Below, piece by piece: positions 47,250-58,677 of a DNA stretch of 64,000 nucleotides. Below the pieces are notes generated by a model that had not been told where the DNA came from, did not search any database, and saw only the letters and a list, made by a program, of their open reading frames with translations. Origin of the DNA: Oreohelix idahoensis (taxonomy: Eukaryota > Mollusca > Gastropoda > Stylommatophora > Oreohelicidae); NCBI GenBank assembly GCA_024509875.1, contig JAMPIV010005819.1:255501-319500 (forward strand), given 5' to 3'. The position numbers and the translations under genes were made by a program. Each line of letters opens with the position of its first letter. The stretch's first letter is position 1.

Positions 47250-47460
47250 TTCTAATGGGTATTCCGTTTTAGAATTAAGAAAGTATCGTCTTTTTCGTTC
47301 ACTCTCAAATAACCACATCTTTCTCTCGTATAATGTTGGCAGTCCCCCTCAGGCTTCTCCCGTCGCCATGGAGTTTCTCCTTCAACTGAGTTGGAGAAGC
47401 CACGCTGCCAGTCTGCTCCTCTCATGGAGTCGATAGTTTTGGAGGACATGTCCTACTGTT
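47250..47460 (-). mobile_element. LINE C-terminal zinc-finger fragment
   Basis: The minus strand reads CGEDKQTVGHVLQNYRLHERS at about 47,480-47,420, then decayed downstream text to about 47,260. It is homologous to the fragment at 1.8-2.3 kb and to the C-terminus of the full LINE (CPCGTDIQTPEHILQNC). The zinc-finger codons themselves have been amplified into the adjacent 29-bp minisatellite. Confidence 0.5.
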
Positions 47461-47570
47461 TGTTTGTCCTCCCCACATGTCCTACTGTTTGTTTGTCCTC
47501 CCCACATGTCCTACTGTTTGTTTGTCCTCCCCACATGTTGTTTGTTTGTCCTCCCCACATAGACACCATT
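47447..47570. repeat. 29-bp minisatellite (about 4 copies)
   Basis: Units start at 47,447, 47,476 and 47,505 (CATGTCCTACTGTTTGTTTG plus TCCTCCCCA), with a shortened unit from 47,534. The unit is the reverse complement of LINE text encoding GEDKQTVGH. Confidence 0.9.
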
Positions 47571-49679
47571 TTTCGCTCAACCTAAAATAGGAGAATATCT
47601 TATGCACCTTACAGATATTCAACCCTCAAGTGCTATAGCAGCGGTAGGCTACTAGGAGCTGTGTGGATCTACTTTAGAAACACTAAGCTCTCTAAAGATC
47701 TACATTGATAAAAGTATGTCCGCAGCGTTAGGAGGAAAATCAGTTTCATTTGTAAAATGAAGTCTTAAAATGTCTCCCAGCATTGCCTTCCTTGACAAAA
47801 GTGGTGGCTGCCTTGTACCTTTAAGTTGGGGATACCGGGTTTTGAAATGCGTTCAGGCAAGAGCTAGTACGAAATTTTCCTAGCTTTAAATTTCGATCTG
47901 TTCTACCCTATCCACCATCTAAGGATCTACCAAATAATCCCACATGATCTACTGGTATAATGCGATCGACCGGTTGCCGACCCCTGTGTTATGATGAAGA
48001 AGAATAATCTTCGAGCAAGGAAAGGTCACTATTGTCATTACTACACTCGCTGTAATAGAAAAGCCCAACAGTGACCTGTGAACAAGCACTATTTACAGTC
48101 TGCATCTTCTTTCGATCCTTAGGGATTTGAGTATTCACTCTTTACCCATGTGTATTTAGGGGGTGAGTTCCAGGGCTTTCCTGCAACCCCAGAGAGCTTC
48201 CGCAACTCAACGGGCTCAACCTTCTTCTTCTGTCGACCGGTTGAGAGAAGAGAATAATCATGTTGTGTCATTTCTGCCGCATACCCAAATGACGGCATTA
48301 ATTCTCCTGTGGTTATTTCATTCTTGTCCGCTCCATACCAACTTCATCGGATCTTAGCTGTCAAATGTATCATGACTTGTGGTCAATGGTCGATGCACCA
48401 GGAACAACTTTAAAGGCATGCATGCGCTCTTAATGGGTATTCTATTTAGCTTTCACTGTGCAATGTGCGTCTTTTCCCAAAAAGCTGACGGGATCTGTTC
48501 ATTGTTCGTTACAATATCACTTAGACAATTAGTAATATATGGGTTACTATCAAACTAGCAAATGTAGACCGAATTACACAACACAAGGGCCGTGAAGAAG
48601 ATGCTTAGTAGATCAGAGTAGAATAGATTTAACATAACATTAACATGTAGTTGATTTCGTTACCATAGGGCATAGGACATAGGTGTAAAAATAGAATTAA
48701 ATAGTGGGAAACCCGAAGTCTGTGACAAAACAAACAAAAATACATTCTTAAATCCTTGGCACTCGTAAGTAAGAAAGAAAGAAGTATATTACAACCTAGA
48801 TTAGCACAATCCATAATATGACATGCTAGCTAAGTAAGATGTTGCTATTTTTTTTATAGCACAATTCATAGTATGGCATTATTTTTCACGTAAGCAGACG
48901 TACAACATACGCTGTGGTGACCTTTCTCACGTGAACCAACCATGTGGTTCCGGGGCATTAGGGAATCACGAGTGACTACATTCTATAAATAACTTTTCAC
49001 CTTGACACTGGTCACTGGCCCTAAACAATTACAAGGGGTTGCTAAAAACTAGGGTAGAGAGGTATTTAGAAGGTCGAATGGTGACAACAGTGGCGTTTTG
49101 TTATTTCTTTGGGTAGTGGCAGAGGGGGCATAATCTTGTATATTTTAATTTATAAGTAGTATTTTGTTTGAAAACTAGGTCTAGTAAGCAGTCTTGAAAG
49201 CATAAATTCCTTATAGAAATATTAACAGTTCTTGGCCACCCTATAACAGTTTTCGAGAAAAGATGACGAATGTGTGGAAGCATTTCTTCTGATGTGACAC
49301 GCCGCTGGTGACTTTGTACAGAACTGTGGCCAATAAAGTTTGAAATTGTCCTTAGTATTTTGGACATGAGAATCCTGTCTCGCCCTGAGTAATTTTCCAA
49401 GCCGTTTTGACGGTTACAGACCATACGCATTAATTCCTTTTTGTCGACAAAAAATAGTGTGGAACTTTCCGGATAGAATTAAAAACTGTTGTGCCAAAAA
49501 AAAATTTACTCATTCATTTATTTTTAGTTTCTGTATTTCTTTCTCGTTTCCTTTTCAAGGCCAAATCTGTCTGACCACTCGTATGTCTAGCAAGAATAAG
49601 AGGGTGGTATGTGTGCGAGGTGTATATAAATCTCCCACTGTTTCTTTCTTCATTCTTCCTTCATTCTTCCTTCATCACC
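47571..49679. other. 2.1 kb with no gene recognised
   Basis: Contains a second copy of the dispersed repeat of 3,800 (48,240-48,360) inside an open frame (48,163-48,357) without motifs. A 109-residue minus-strand frame (49,430-49,101) has no similarity I can place, no signal peptide and no membrane segment. Confidence 0.35.
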
Positions 49680-50055
49680 CTTCAGCTCCAAAAGAAGCAA
49701 AGGCCTTCAACAAACTAAAGCCAAGTCTCCCTGTCACGTGCCATTAGCTGAATGCCTTCCCATTTCTTCTTCATCACTTTCATGTATGTCTCCATTTCTC
49801 TTCTCTATGTGTTCTTTGGTGTCTCTCTCTACCTCTCTTACCCTGGGGATTCCAAGAATAAGGAATAGCTGTTGATTGCTTTTGGCAGGTTTCCTCAATG
49901 AAGGCCTTATCCACCTCCAGCGTTTTTCTCAATATTCTTCTTTTAAAATCATACCTCTCCTTACTTCCATAGACTTTGTAGACTTCCATAGACTTTGTAG
50001 ACTTCCATAGACTTTGTAGACTTCCATAGACTTTGTAGACTTCCATAGATTATGT
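49680..50055 (-). mobile_element. LINE 3' fragment with internal 19-bp repeat
   Basis: The minus strand reads RRILRKTLEVDKAFIEETC, then SWNPQGKRGRERHQRTHREE and a final RLGFSLLKAFASF. This is the C-terminus of the LINE family seen at 11.8 and 29.5-31.6 kb, frameshifted. Its upstream edge passes into about four 19-bp repeats (GACTTCCATAGACTTTGTA, 49,970-50,045). Confidence 0.65.
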
Positions 50056-50902
50056 TCATCTTTCTATAATTCTTGTAAATACACCTGTCAAAATAATGAC
50101 GGGGAAAGAACTAAAGCCAACGTCTTAACCTTTCAGCATCTGCAGCACATTTAGATGACTGGAGAACACATTTTGTTGATTCTGAATGAAGTTATTTTGC
50201 TCATTTTTGTAAAGTTTTGAAAAACAAAGATTATATTGGAAAAACAATAACAATAAAATATTTTGTATGTTTTTTGACACTTTACTATATGTTTTCTATT
50301 TTAAAATGTGCTTGCAAATTTAGTGCGAAAAATGATGCGTGCTGTATTAAACGTCGAGTAATTTAGTGCAAAGGCCAGAAGAGCTCGACTTTTATATAAT
50401 TTCCAGACTGCAACAAACAGTTTGTGTCGAACGGGCGGGGCACTGTTAGAGAATTATATAGTTTATTAAATTGATAACTCTCTTAAACCATTAATAATGT
50501 TTGTTCCTTGATTTATAATAGCCAGTGGCTGTTTGTGTTAACTCTTTGATTAGCATGCGCAAAGACTGAGTGTATTCTTTGTGTGCTTCATTCCTATTCA
50601 GCTCTCTGTACCTCTGGTTAATGAGGTTTTTGTTTGACCATCTTACACTTGTACACCACTTCTTGTCATAGTCGTTCATATTCTGCTTTGTCTTTCCTGT
50701 CCTATGATTTTGCGCCCTAATATAGCCGACGGACCATGTGTCTAGCTTGAATGGAGGACGCCTCGCCAAAAAAAAAAAAACGAGGCAAAAAAACTCATAT
50801 TTAAAATAAAAAAAATCCATCAGCTGGAAACTTCTATCTGCCATCAACTTCTTCATTGCATTACTCTTTATTGCTGGCTTGATTTCTTATGATGTTTGAT
50901 AC
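50056..50902. other. No gene recognised
   Basis: A 121-residue minus-strand frame (50,856-50,491) is basic in its C-terminal half and has no domain I recognise. It may be chance or an old element. Confidence 0.3.
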
Positions 50903-52859
50903 TGTCGTAGATTTTTGATAAGAGAATTAAGACTTGGGTTGGTCCCTTCTGAATAGATTTGAATAAGTGATAGTCACAGTGAGAGATAGTAATAGCAATA
51001 GATTTCCACGAGTGAGATGGTAGACTGTGATAGAGGCTGTCTCTGAAATCGAGAAATCTTCTCTCTTTCACCTATCTTCTACGACATATTTTAGAGGAGT
51101 CAGACAGTCTAAACACACATATATATATATATATCAAATATATTTCTATCCACTCACGTGCACGCACATACAAGACGACAGTTAGACGTACACACGAGGG
51201 AAACCTATAACAAATGATTAAATAGATATTTTGGAACGAGCTGACCAACGCGCTGATTAATTTCAAAAAAAAAGAAATTTTAATTATCATCTAAAATTTC
51301 ATCACAATACATAGAAATTACATCAAAGCATATACAAATAGTCATACAGTCAATACAAATGCTACAAAGATGATAGGCCCACAGTATGATCTATCCCTCA
51401 AGGTATGCCCACAGTCCTGTTACAAGAAAGTGATAGCCCCAAGGAATCAAGGATACATATGATTGGGTCTAATATTTCCCCCTTTTTAAGGTATGGACAG
51501 ACTTGATATCTCTGCTCTATTTTAAGGGAAATATGATTAGCAATACTTGCATACAGAAAGTTAACACAGCAAAATGGGTGCCAAATTACAGCAATAAAGA
51601 AACCACTCCGTCCTGCATTCACTCTATTCAGTCAGCCGTGATCACGTGCATTTGTTCATACTCACAGCTTTGATAGCCACTTCTGGAAACCCAATTTTTA
51701 GGACATTCACATACAGAATCGTCAAAGGCAGTCTTTGACCAAGAAATCCCCAGTTCCAAAAAGACGGGATGAATTCTCTGCTTCAGGGAACGATTCCTTG
51801 GGTGTTCTTATTTTTTTCGGATGCTGTTTAGGTCACATTAAAATTGTCCAGGCACGAACATTAACAACGAGCACAGTGTCAATAGCTTAGGTTTCTAGAA
51901 TTGAGGAATGTCAGATCGGTGTCTACTTTCAGGAAAGGATTATATTTGGTCACCACACCACTAGTCAAAACTCCGTCGGAATGTTACTGACGTTAATATG
52001 TTACTTGCCACACAGGCTAAAAATGTACTTGAGTTGTTTCTCAGGAAGAATTAAATATGGCGCGATAGGCCTGTTACTTCATTTACCTTTTAAATAAGTT
52101 GTAAAGATTCTGCACCAAGGCTTTTTAAGGAAAATATTTTAGTTCTTCACAGATATCACTCATCAGTACTTTACGCTGGCAAAGTTTTGGGTTAACCCCA
52201 GTATTCACTGAATAAAGGAAAAACACATATAAAATAATTATACATACTAGGTACTCGTTATAACTTACATTTTTAAGCTGCAAGCGTACAGCTTGACGTA
52301 TCATTTAAACTTTCCCGTGAAATAAGTTATATAAAAATCAATCATCATGAATTAGGAATACCTACGTATTCCGTCAACACTCATGAGGCATCTAGCATTT
52401 ATAAGTTAGTTTAGAAAAATTATTCTCGTCTGATTATTTATCAGTAAAATTAAATTCCTTAATAGCCGACTGAGTTTAAGCTAGAAATTATAATTTCTGT
52501 TTTCCACTGTAACTCGTCACTATAAAATAATACAGACTATATAAATTAAGCACTCTGCACCAAATCTAACTAGTGAAATATGAAATAAGCGATTATCACT
52601 TTAAACACTTCACAAAATATTAGATACTTAATATAATATATTTACCTCAACACAGAACTACAGGTAATCGCACACTTTAGAATTATACGCTGATATATTT
52701 ATTAGAAGTCTAGGAGCTCGGCAAATTTCCGAACAAACTAGGAGCTTCGCTATACAGCTTATTCTATTCACGAACAACCTGTCTACTGCGAATTAGGAGA
52801 ATGAATGAAAATCTAGTTTCAAACTCCGGTTAATATCTTAAACCAGGACAAGGGGGTCC

Positions 52860-54212
52860 TGTTGCGTGCATATTTTGACGCACATATTACAAAAATCGAT
52901 ATGGCTATTTAATATGGGAAAAATATAGACATTCATTCATTTGTGTATGAGAATGCTGTCTATGGGGAAAGCGAGATAATCCATGTTTGATTCACACTTT
53001 TGATTATAGGAGTAATCGTTCTTGATATTGATCCGGCGCACGGATATTGCTCTTATATTTGTACTTATTTTTAGGGCCAGAAAATAGATTAATTTGCTTA
53101 TTATGTTTATGGCCTAAATTCATATGTATTACATATTATTAGTACAAGTAGAATCAGTCCTATATTGTATATTTTGGATGGGTAGGCGGGACTAGATTCT
53201 TATTATTCCGGTCTAGCGGAAGTATGAGTTGTCTTGACAAGTCGTGATGAGTTCCGATGTACCTTGATAATGGCGGGTACGCACTTTTCAAAGGGCTGGT
53301 AGATTCTTAAGGAAATATGATTCATGAAGTGGTTTTCTTCTAAAGGAGATGGTATCTCTACTATAGTTTATGTTAGAGACTCTCCTAAGGTACGGTACAA
53401 TGTATAATTCGGACTCCATGTATTGCCAGACCCTATTTTGATGATCTCATGTCGATTCGACCTAGATGGAACATTGTGCTTCGTATCGCTAGGGTCGTGT
53501 TTTGTATCGACGAAGATGACAGACTTTCCTACAGCGGTTATGGCTACGTGAATTAACCTGATCACCGTAGAGCTGTATGGAAACATTTATGAAATCATTT
53601 ATATATCCATTATAAATTAACTCTGGCTTATATTCTCCTTCCTATGAATGAGTGAACGACAACTCAGGGAGGCGGCCATGTTAGATTTCGGTCATCATAT
53701 GTTTTGATCACTGCAAAGAGAACAGATTATTTATCCTATTATCGGACAGTGACAGGGAGATCTCAATCTTGCTAGAAACCCCCCTTCGTGGTTTCATAAT
53801 ATATGCTACAAACTATGGACGTCAAGTAACTTTAGTTATTTACCGATCTGCCTTCACTGACGCGTTTAGTCAGATAGGGGATGCGGCCATAATGTATCAT
53901 GACATTGAACTTTTGATGTACTGCCCATTATTTCTGAATGTGTCATGACTTCAGATCTGCTATGTATACCTACAAGTTGATATGTCAACATACCATGATG
54001 TACTCGTATGTCCCAGTGTGTACGTCTGAATAAATTGAGTAAACAAAGATTCCAGCAGTCTGCATTGGTGCCTTGTAGACACAAGTGTATGAGTGGTTAT
54101 ATTGGTCAGCACACGAACAGTACACCATTCGCGGTATCACACTCTACACTTCTACTCCATACATACACCATCCTGCGTCGGTTGAAGTGACCAAGTTTAG
54201 GGCCTGCTTCGC
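52860..54212 (+). repeat. Gypsy-B-family solo LTR (diverged, 3' part replaced)
   Basis: Starts TGTTGCGTGCATATTTTGAC, as Gypsy-B LTRs do, and follows them for about 1.35 kb with scattered changes, including AATAAA near 54,030. It stops matching at GGCCTGCTT (54,212), just before the SINE-derived block of Gypsy-B. No internal region or second LTR follows, so it is a solo LTR or LTR fragment. No target duplication was found. Confidence 0.75.
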
Positions 54213-54339
54213 ATGCCGTAACTGCCAGCCGTGCGTCTTTGACACCTACGTCAAGAAAATGGCCCTTCTGAGCGAATGCGTGAGTGTCATGGAAAAACCC
54301 AGACTATATGTCTCATTCCAGCACGCTGCATGAGTGTCA

Positions 54340-54600
54340 TATCACACTTCACTCCGAGCGACTAGCCTGAAGAAACGCTGTGTCCGGTGAAAATGTAGAC
54401 GGTACGTCCCCTTAGGTGGCAGTTACCACACTTCACCGAGCAACTTAGCCGTAAAACTATTTGCCGGATGGAAATCTCCAGACAAATGTCTGCTCTGAGC
54501 GAGCCTTTCTGGCGCGATTCACACCTTCCCCGAGCAACTCAGCCAAGGAAACTCGCGTGACAGGTGCAAATGTAGACAATTTGTCTGCTCATCATGTCTG
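54340..54600. repeat. Diverged ~90-bp repeats
   Basis: Three loosely similar segments share TTCAC..CGAGC.ACT.AGCC and GGTGAAAATGTAGAC / GGTGCAAATGTAGAC, the last two also ..TGTCTGCTC. They may belong to Gypsy-C U3 or to the end of the solo LTR. Confidence 0.5.
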
Positions 54601-54942
54601 ATGGACTGAAATCCCACCTAAAATTATCTCGTGCAAGGGACTGACGCGTTAGGTAATCTACTGCGTTCCTAAATGAGAAAACGAAACCGACAAAGTGAAA
54701 ATGGGAAAAAAAAATATTTCTCGCAAACGAACGAATGCGAAAAATACAGGAAAAAGGTAAAGAGTGATAATAAATAGAGGACACGGGTGCAAGAAAGCGA
54801 AAATATATAGAAAATTTAATGATCATAAAACTCTCTGTGACAGAACGTCCCCCCTTTAAGATATGGAAGCACTCCATGTCTACGTTATGGAAATAAACTT
54901 CCTATATCCGTAGCTTCAGGGTGTCTGTCCTCTTCCCTCTCA

Positions 54943-54955
54943 TCTCCCCCCTCCA
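54943..54955 (-). other. Gypsy-C polypurine tract
   Basis: On the minus strand GGAGGGGGGAGA directly precedes TGAGAGGG. It resembles the Gypsy-A tract (GAGGGGAGA then TG), supporting the LTR boundary. Confidence 0.55.
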
Positions 54956-54978
54956 TCTCTCTCCATTCCTACTTAAGT

Positions 54979-56100
54979 CTACTCCAAAGTTTCCTTTCTC
55001 TGGAATGTCTCCCATGCGCGCTTGAAAGAGCGTCGCCGCTTCTGACATTTTTGAAAGATTTCGTGTGTGTGCAGTGGAGTTTCCCTGCCACTATCGTCAG
55101 CTTCGTCAGTTTTGGCGATCGTCAGGAGATGGTCGGAGGTTGGCACTAGTTTTTCCAAGTATCTCTTTAACAGATTTAAATGGAAAACCTTCTCCTTTTC
55201 TTGAATACAGATCTGGTAGTTAGCCTTAGAAATCTTTTTCAGGACGGTAAACGGCCCTTGCCATCCGATCCTCAGTTGGTTGTTTCCGGTAGGGAGTAAC
55301 ACCAAAACTTTCTCTCCTGCTTCAAATTCTCTCTCTTTCGCGACTTTCCTGTATCGGTTAGCGTGCTTTGTGCGTGCTCGCTTAAAGTTAGTCGTTGCTA
55401 GGTTCCATCCTAGTTTCAACCTATCCTTTAAATCCGACACATATTTACTTGCTGAGACGACTGTCTCATCAGCCTTCTGGTCTGTCAGCGACCAAAGTAA
55501 GGCTTCAAGCGGGCCCTTAATGGGTCTGCCGAATAAAAGCGTAGCTGGCGGAAATCCTGTGAAAGTATGAGGAGATTCTCTGTAGCCAAACAAAGCTGCC
55601 GGAATGCAACAATCCCAATCTTCAGGTTTCACTTGTGCCAGTTTACTTAACATCATGTTGAGGTTTCCGTTAACACGTTCTACTAACCCACTTCTGGCCA
55701 GAGTGTAAGGCTTAGTGTAGATGTGCTGGTCCCTCAAGATCTTAACGATCTCATCCATCAACAGGTTTCGGTATTTAAATCCGTTATCCGTCAACACTTG
55801 CTGAGGGAATCCCAACCGAGTGAAAATCTGCACGAGGGCTTCTGCGACATGCTTGGCATCTGCGCATGTTAGCGGGATAGCTTCTGCCCACATAGTGCAT
55901 GTATCGACTAAGGTCAGGATATACCTGTTCCTTCTTTTAGTCCTTTCGAAAGGCCCTAAAATGTCGATCACAACCCGTTCGAATGGTGTTCCCACTATTG
56001 GCATTTCACCCAAAGAGACTGGGGGTGCCCGTTGCTTGGGGGGTACACGTTGGCACTGGGCACAGGATTTGACATACCTGATAATATCAGTATTTACTCC
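54979..56100 (-). pseudogene. Gypsy-C integrase (C-terminal part of pol remnant)
   Basis: Minus strand. The upstream part carries the second half of the HHCC finger (VNTDIIRYVKSCAQCQ). From the ATG at 56,013, 344 residues are open. The catalytic core has VVIDILGPF (D17), LTDNGFKY (D76) and GLVERVNG (E112), i.e. D,D35E spacing. A GPY/F module (IGWQGPFTVLKKI) follows near residue 255, then acidic text and a terminal FKRAWETFQRKETLE. In Gypsy-A the RT follows this point; here the frame stops and the polypurine tract comes 24 bp later. RT-RNase H was deleted. Catalytic residues are intact, but the first half of the zinc finger is separated by a 211-bp insertion. Confidence 0.85.
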
Positions 56101-56111
56101 TGGCCACCAAT

Positions 56112-56322
56112 CTCTTCTCTTCTTCTTCTTCCGTCCTTAGCCACCGACCGTCAAAGCAGTCAGTGGCCATTACGCCTAGTGGCGTCTTAGGGCAACAGCA
56201 GATAGGTTTTCTTTGCCATTGTTTCCCATCACGCCTATTGGCGTCTTTAGGGCAACGGCAAATCAATCCATTTGCTGTTGTTTCCGTAATCGAAGTGACT
56301 GGCAAACGGGTGATCAGCCCGT
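56112..56322 (-). mobile_element. 211-bp (GAA)n-tailed retroposon in the integrase
   Basis: Flanked by an 11-bp target duplication TGGCCACCAAT (56,101-56,111 and 56,323-56,333). On the minus strand it starts ACGGGCTGATCACCCG (hairpin). It has two ~60-bp internal repeats, each with a GACGCCA..AGGCGT-type hairpin and TTGCCCTAA. It ends with a GGCCACTGACT...GTCGGTGGC hairpin, then GGACGGAAGAAGAAGAAGAG. There are no tRNA boxes, so it is not a standard SINE. The tail and target duplication length match the nearby LINE, a possible source of the enzymes. Confidence 0.75.
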
Positions 56323-56333
56323 TGGCCACCAAT

Positions 56334-58290
56334 AATGAGTGGTTATCCCTTGGTTTGTGGCGTTCTGTCCCATATGTCCGCTGAAGGGAAGAGAGTGCCC
56401 CATTTCTAGGATTTGGCTTCTGTACTGTTTCGGTACTAGGAGCTGGTTGTAACCTTGGTCAGGCTTGCCCGTTCTGCGATAAAGTGCGCCATCCTTAGAA
56501 AAAATGTCCCCGTGCTGTCTGGGTTCCTTAGCCATGGACAGTTTCCTAAAGCAGGGTGCCAAAGTAGGGTCCTTTTGTTGCGCTTCTTTAAGTTCCATAG
56601 GTAACAAATTAGGCGCAGGCTCCCGTTCCTTCTTGGTTTGCCCTCTTGTAGTTACTGCTGCCACAATCGGCTCTTCCGGTTTCCCAATAAACACGTATCT
56701 ACCGCCAAGTATGACTGGGTAGATGGGGTCATCCATAACAGCCGCTTTGATCTCGCCTCTGACAAAATCAGAGTGGATCTCCACCACTGTGATGGGAAGC
56801 GCTGTAGATGCATCACTCTTAGAGACTCCACAAAGTTCGACGGTCTCTTCTGTCTCTTGACCGGATTTAACCAGGTGTCTGGCAACAATGCAATCATAAG
56901 AAAGCCCCGTGTCAAATAAACAAAGACTTTGAGAACCGTTCAATATAACAGTATCTCGCGTTGAGGGTGTATCCCCAACAGGTTGGGAATCACTGTCAAT
57001 AATTCCGCCTTGCGAGACTGTTAGTAAGCATCCGATGCGTTTAGGCTCAGTGTGCTCACTCTGATCATTGGTCCCGTGCGCAGGGGTTTTCCCTTTGTCA
57101 CCTTGTCCTTTCTGGCCGCGCTGCCATGTAGGACGGTCGGGTTGATCAGACTGTTTACTGTGGTTGGGGTACTTGTTTTTGTAGAACTTGGATTTTTCAG
57201 GAGGAGGGTTTTGAGGTCCAGTTTCTCTGTGGTTATTCTGATTTGAGGCATGAGAAGATTTCTCTAGATTATTCTTTCGAAAATGCTCTTCTGTCGGTTT
57301 CCGTTTTGTGGCCGGTAGCTCAGCCAGCGCATTGTGATATCGCTCAGACTTATCTAAGATGTCTTCAAGCTTTTCTGCACCCTGCTGAGCTAGAAATCTC
57401 CGGCTGTCAGCAGACAAAGTGTTCTTTATTTGTTCTGTTAAAACAAATTCCTCCAGACCTTCATAGGTAGAGGGGAGCTGCGAGAGCTCAAGGCACTTTG
57501 TCAAATATCCCTTCAAACGAGACGAGAACTGCTGAAATGTTTTAGAGCTCTCCTTCCTGCTGTTGCGAAACAGTTGCAAAAATTTGCGAGCATTCATTTC
57601 AAAGCGCTCCAGTAACGCTTTCTTCAACACATCATAGTTGTCTTGTTGGCTGCTCTCCAGTTTTGCATACACATCGTAAGCAGAACTTTTCAAAGCCTGG
57701 GAAAGCTTCATATTCCAACGCGACCTCTGTAAACCGTACAGAGTTGCAATTTTCTCAAATTTTTCTAGATATGTGTCAATCTTCTCATTAGGACAAGGGA
57801 AAGATTCTAGCGGAAAAGACATGGCAGTGAAATGAGTAGATTGAGTGCTAGAAGGATCAGTTAAGGAAGAATGAGGAGAAGACTCACCATTGCTGGAGGT
57901 AGAGGCAGCACCACGACTTTGAACCTCTAGAGCTTTGAGCGACAACTCATGCTGTCGTCGTTGCTCATTTTCTCTTTCCTCATGCTGTCTCTTCTTCTCT
58001 CTTTCCTCCCGTTGTCTCTCCTTCTCTCTTTCCTCCCTCTCCTTCTCTCTTTCCTCCTGCTGCATCCTGCGAATTTCCATTTCCTCATCCATCTTCTTCT
58101 GCCGTAGTAGACGGTCTTCCGCTTCTTTCCTCTCCGCTGCTTCTTCTTTCCTCCTTTCTTCTTCTTTTTTCTTCTCTGCGTCATATCTCTCAAGTTCGTC
58201 CCTGACGAAAGCTTTCGCTTCGTCGTCGTCCAGTCCCTCTTCCATTGCTTCCTGTCTGAGCATCTGCCTCAGTTTCGCCCTCTCGGCCAT
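56334..58290 (-). CDS. Gypsy-C gag-protease-integrase N-terminus
   Basis: Open for about 652 residues from the minus-strand ATG at 58,290 (MAERAKLRQMLRQEAMEEGL). Residues 35-120: very charged coiled coil with EREEREKERQ-type repeats. About 165-235: capsid-like (IDTYLEKFEKIATLYGLQRS). About 235-325: SCAN-like segment (FQQFSSRLKGYLTKCLEL ... FVLTEQIKNTLSADSRRFL). About 330-415: basic, Asn/Pro/Gln-rich, no zinc knuckle. Protease active site LFDTG at 458-462. Then HHCC text MGHSLPFSGHMG and HYWWP, where the retroposon interrupts. It aligns end to end with Gypsy-A gag and protease. Gag and protease share one frame, unlike Gypsy-A. The only damage is the retroposon insertion and the missing RT. Confidence 0.87.
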
Positions 58291-58667
58291 AATAAATCAG
58301 TGACTGAGACTACTCAAGGAAGAAGAGAAGAAAAAGGATACACTGATTTCTACCACTTATGAGAAAATACCAACAAAAGATGATATACTTTAACCTGGGA
58401 TACCTCCTTCTATAATATAGTATCTAACTATCGCTGCTATTAATCGGCAATAAAGCACCTAATGCAGACGACTACGCCAATTAAATGTTAGTTAAGATTA
58501 CTCACTGAAAAATAAGTTGCTACAGTGGAAACAAAATAATTATTGCAAAAAAATTTTAGGAGAAAAAAAAATCCCCAAAATTTTTAGTCCACTAAAAGTA
58601 CACCCCTGAAGTCAGTTAGGGTAAGGGAGGCAATTTGCAGGACGTAATTGTCTGAACTCACTCCTTA
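58291..58667 (-). other. Gypsy-C leader, part next to gag
   Basis: Non-coding sequence upstream of the gag ATG, with runs of A. It is separated from the rest of the leader (62,994-63,444) by the LINE. Confidence 0.55.
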
Positions 58668-58677
58668 GCCTAGCTCA

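Larger units (their letters stand above)
50903..54942 (-). repeat. Gypsy-C 3' LTR (interrupted)
   Basis: The minus-strand U3 start is inferred at 54,942 (TGAGAGGGAAGAGG) right after the polypurine tract. The U5 end is at 50,903 (ends CTACGACA). Only its last ~500 bp can be compared with the other LTR, and there they match except for the length of a (TA)n run (about 8 units here, near 51,116, against about 38 at 63,665). A foreign LTR occupies 52,860 onward. The U3 boundary is an inference. Confidence 0.55.

Noticed and set aside
57927..58303. Serine-rich and lysine-rich open frames on both strands
   Set aside because: Shadows of the Gypsy-C Gag coiled coil.
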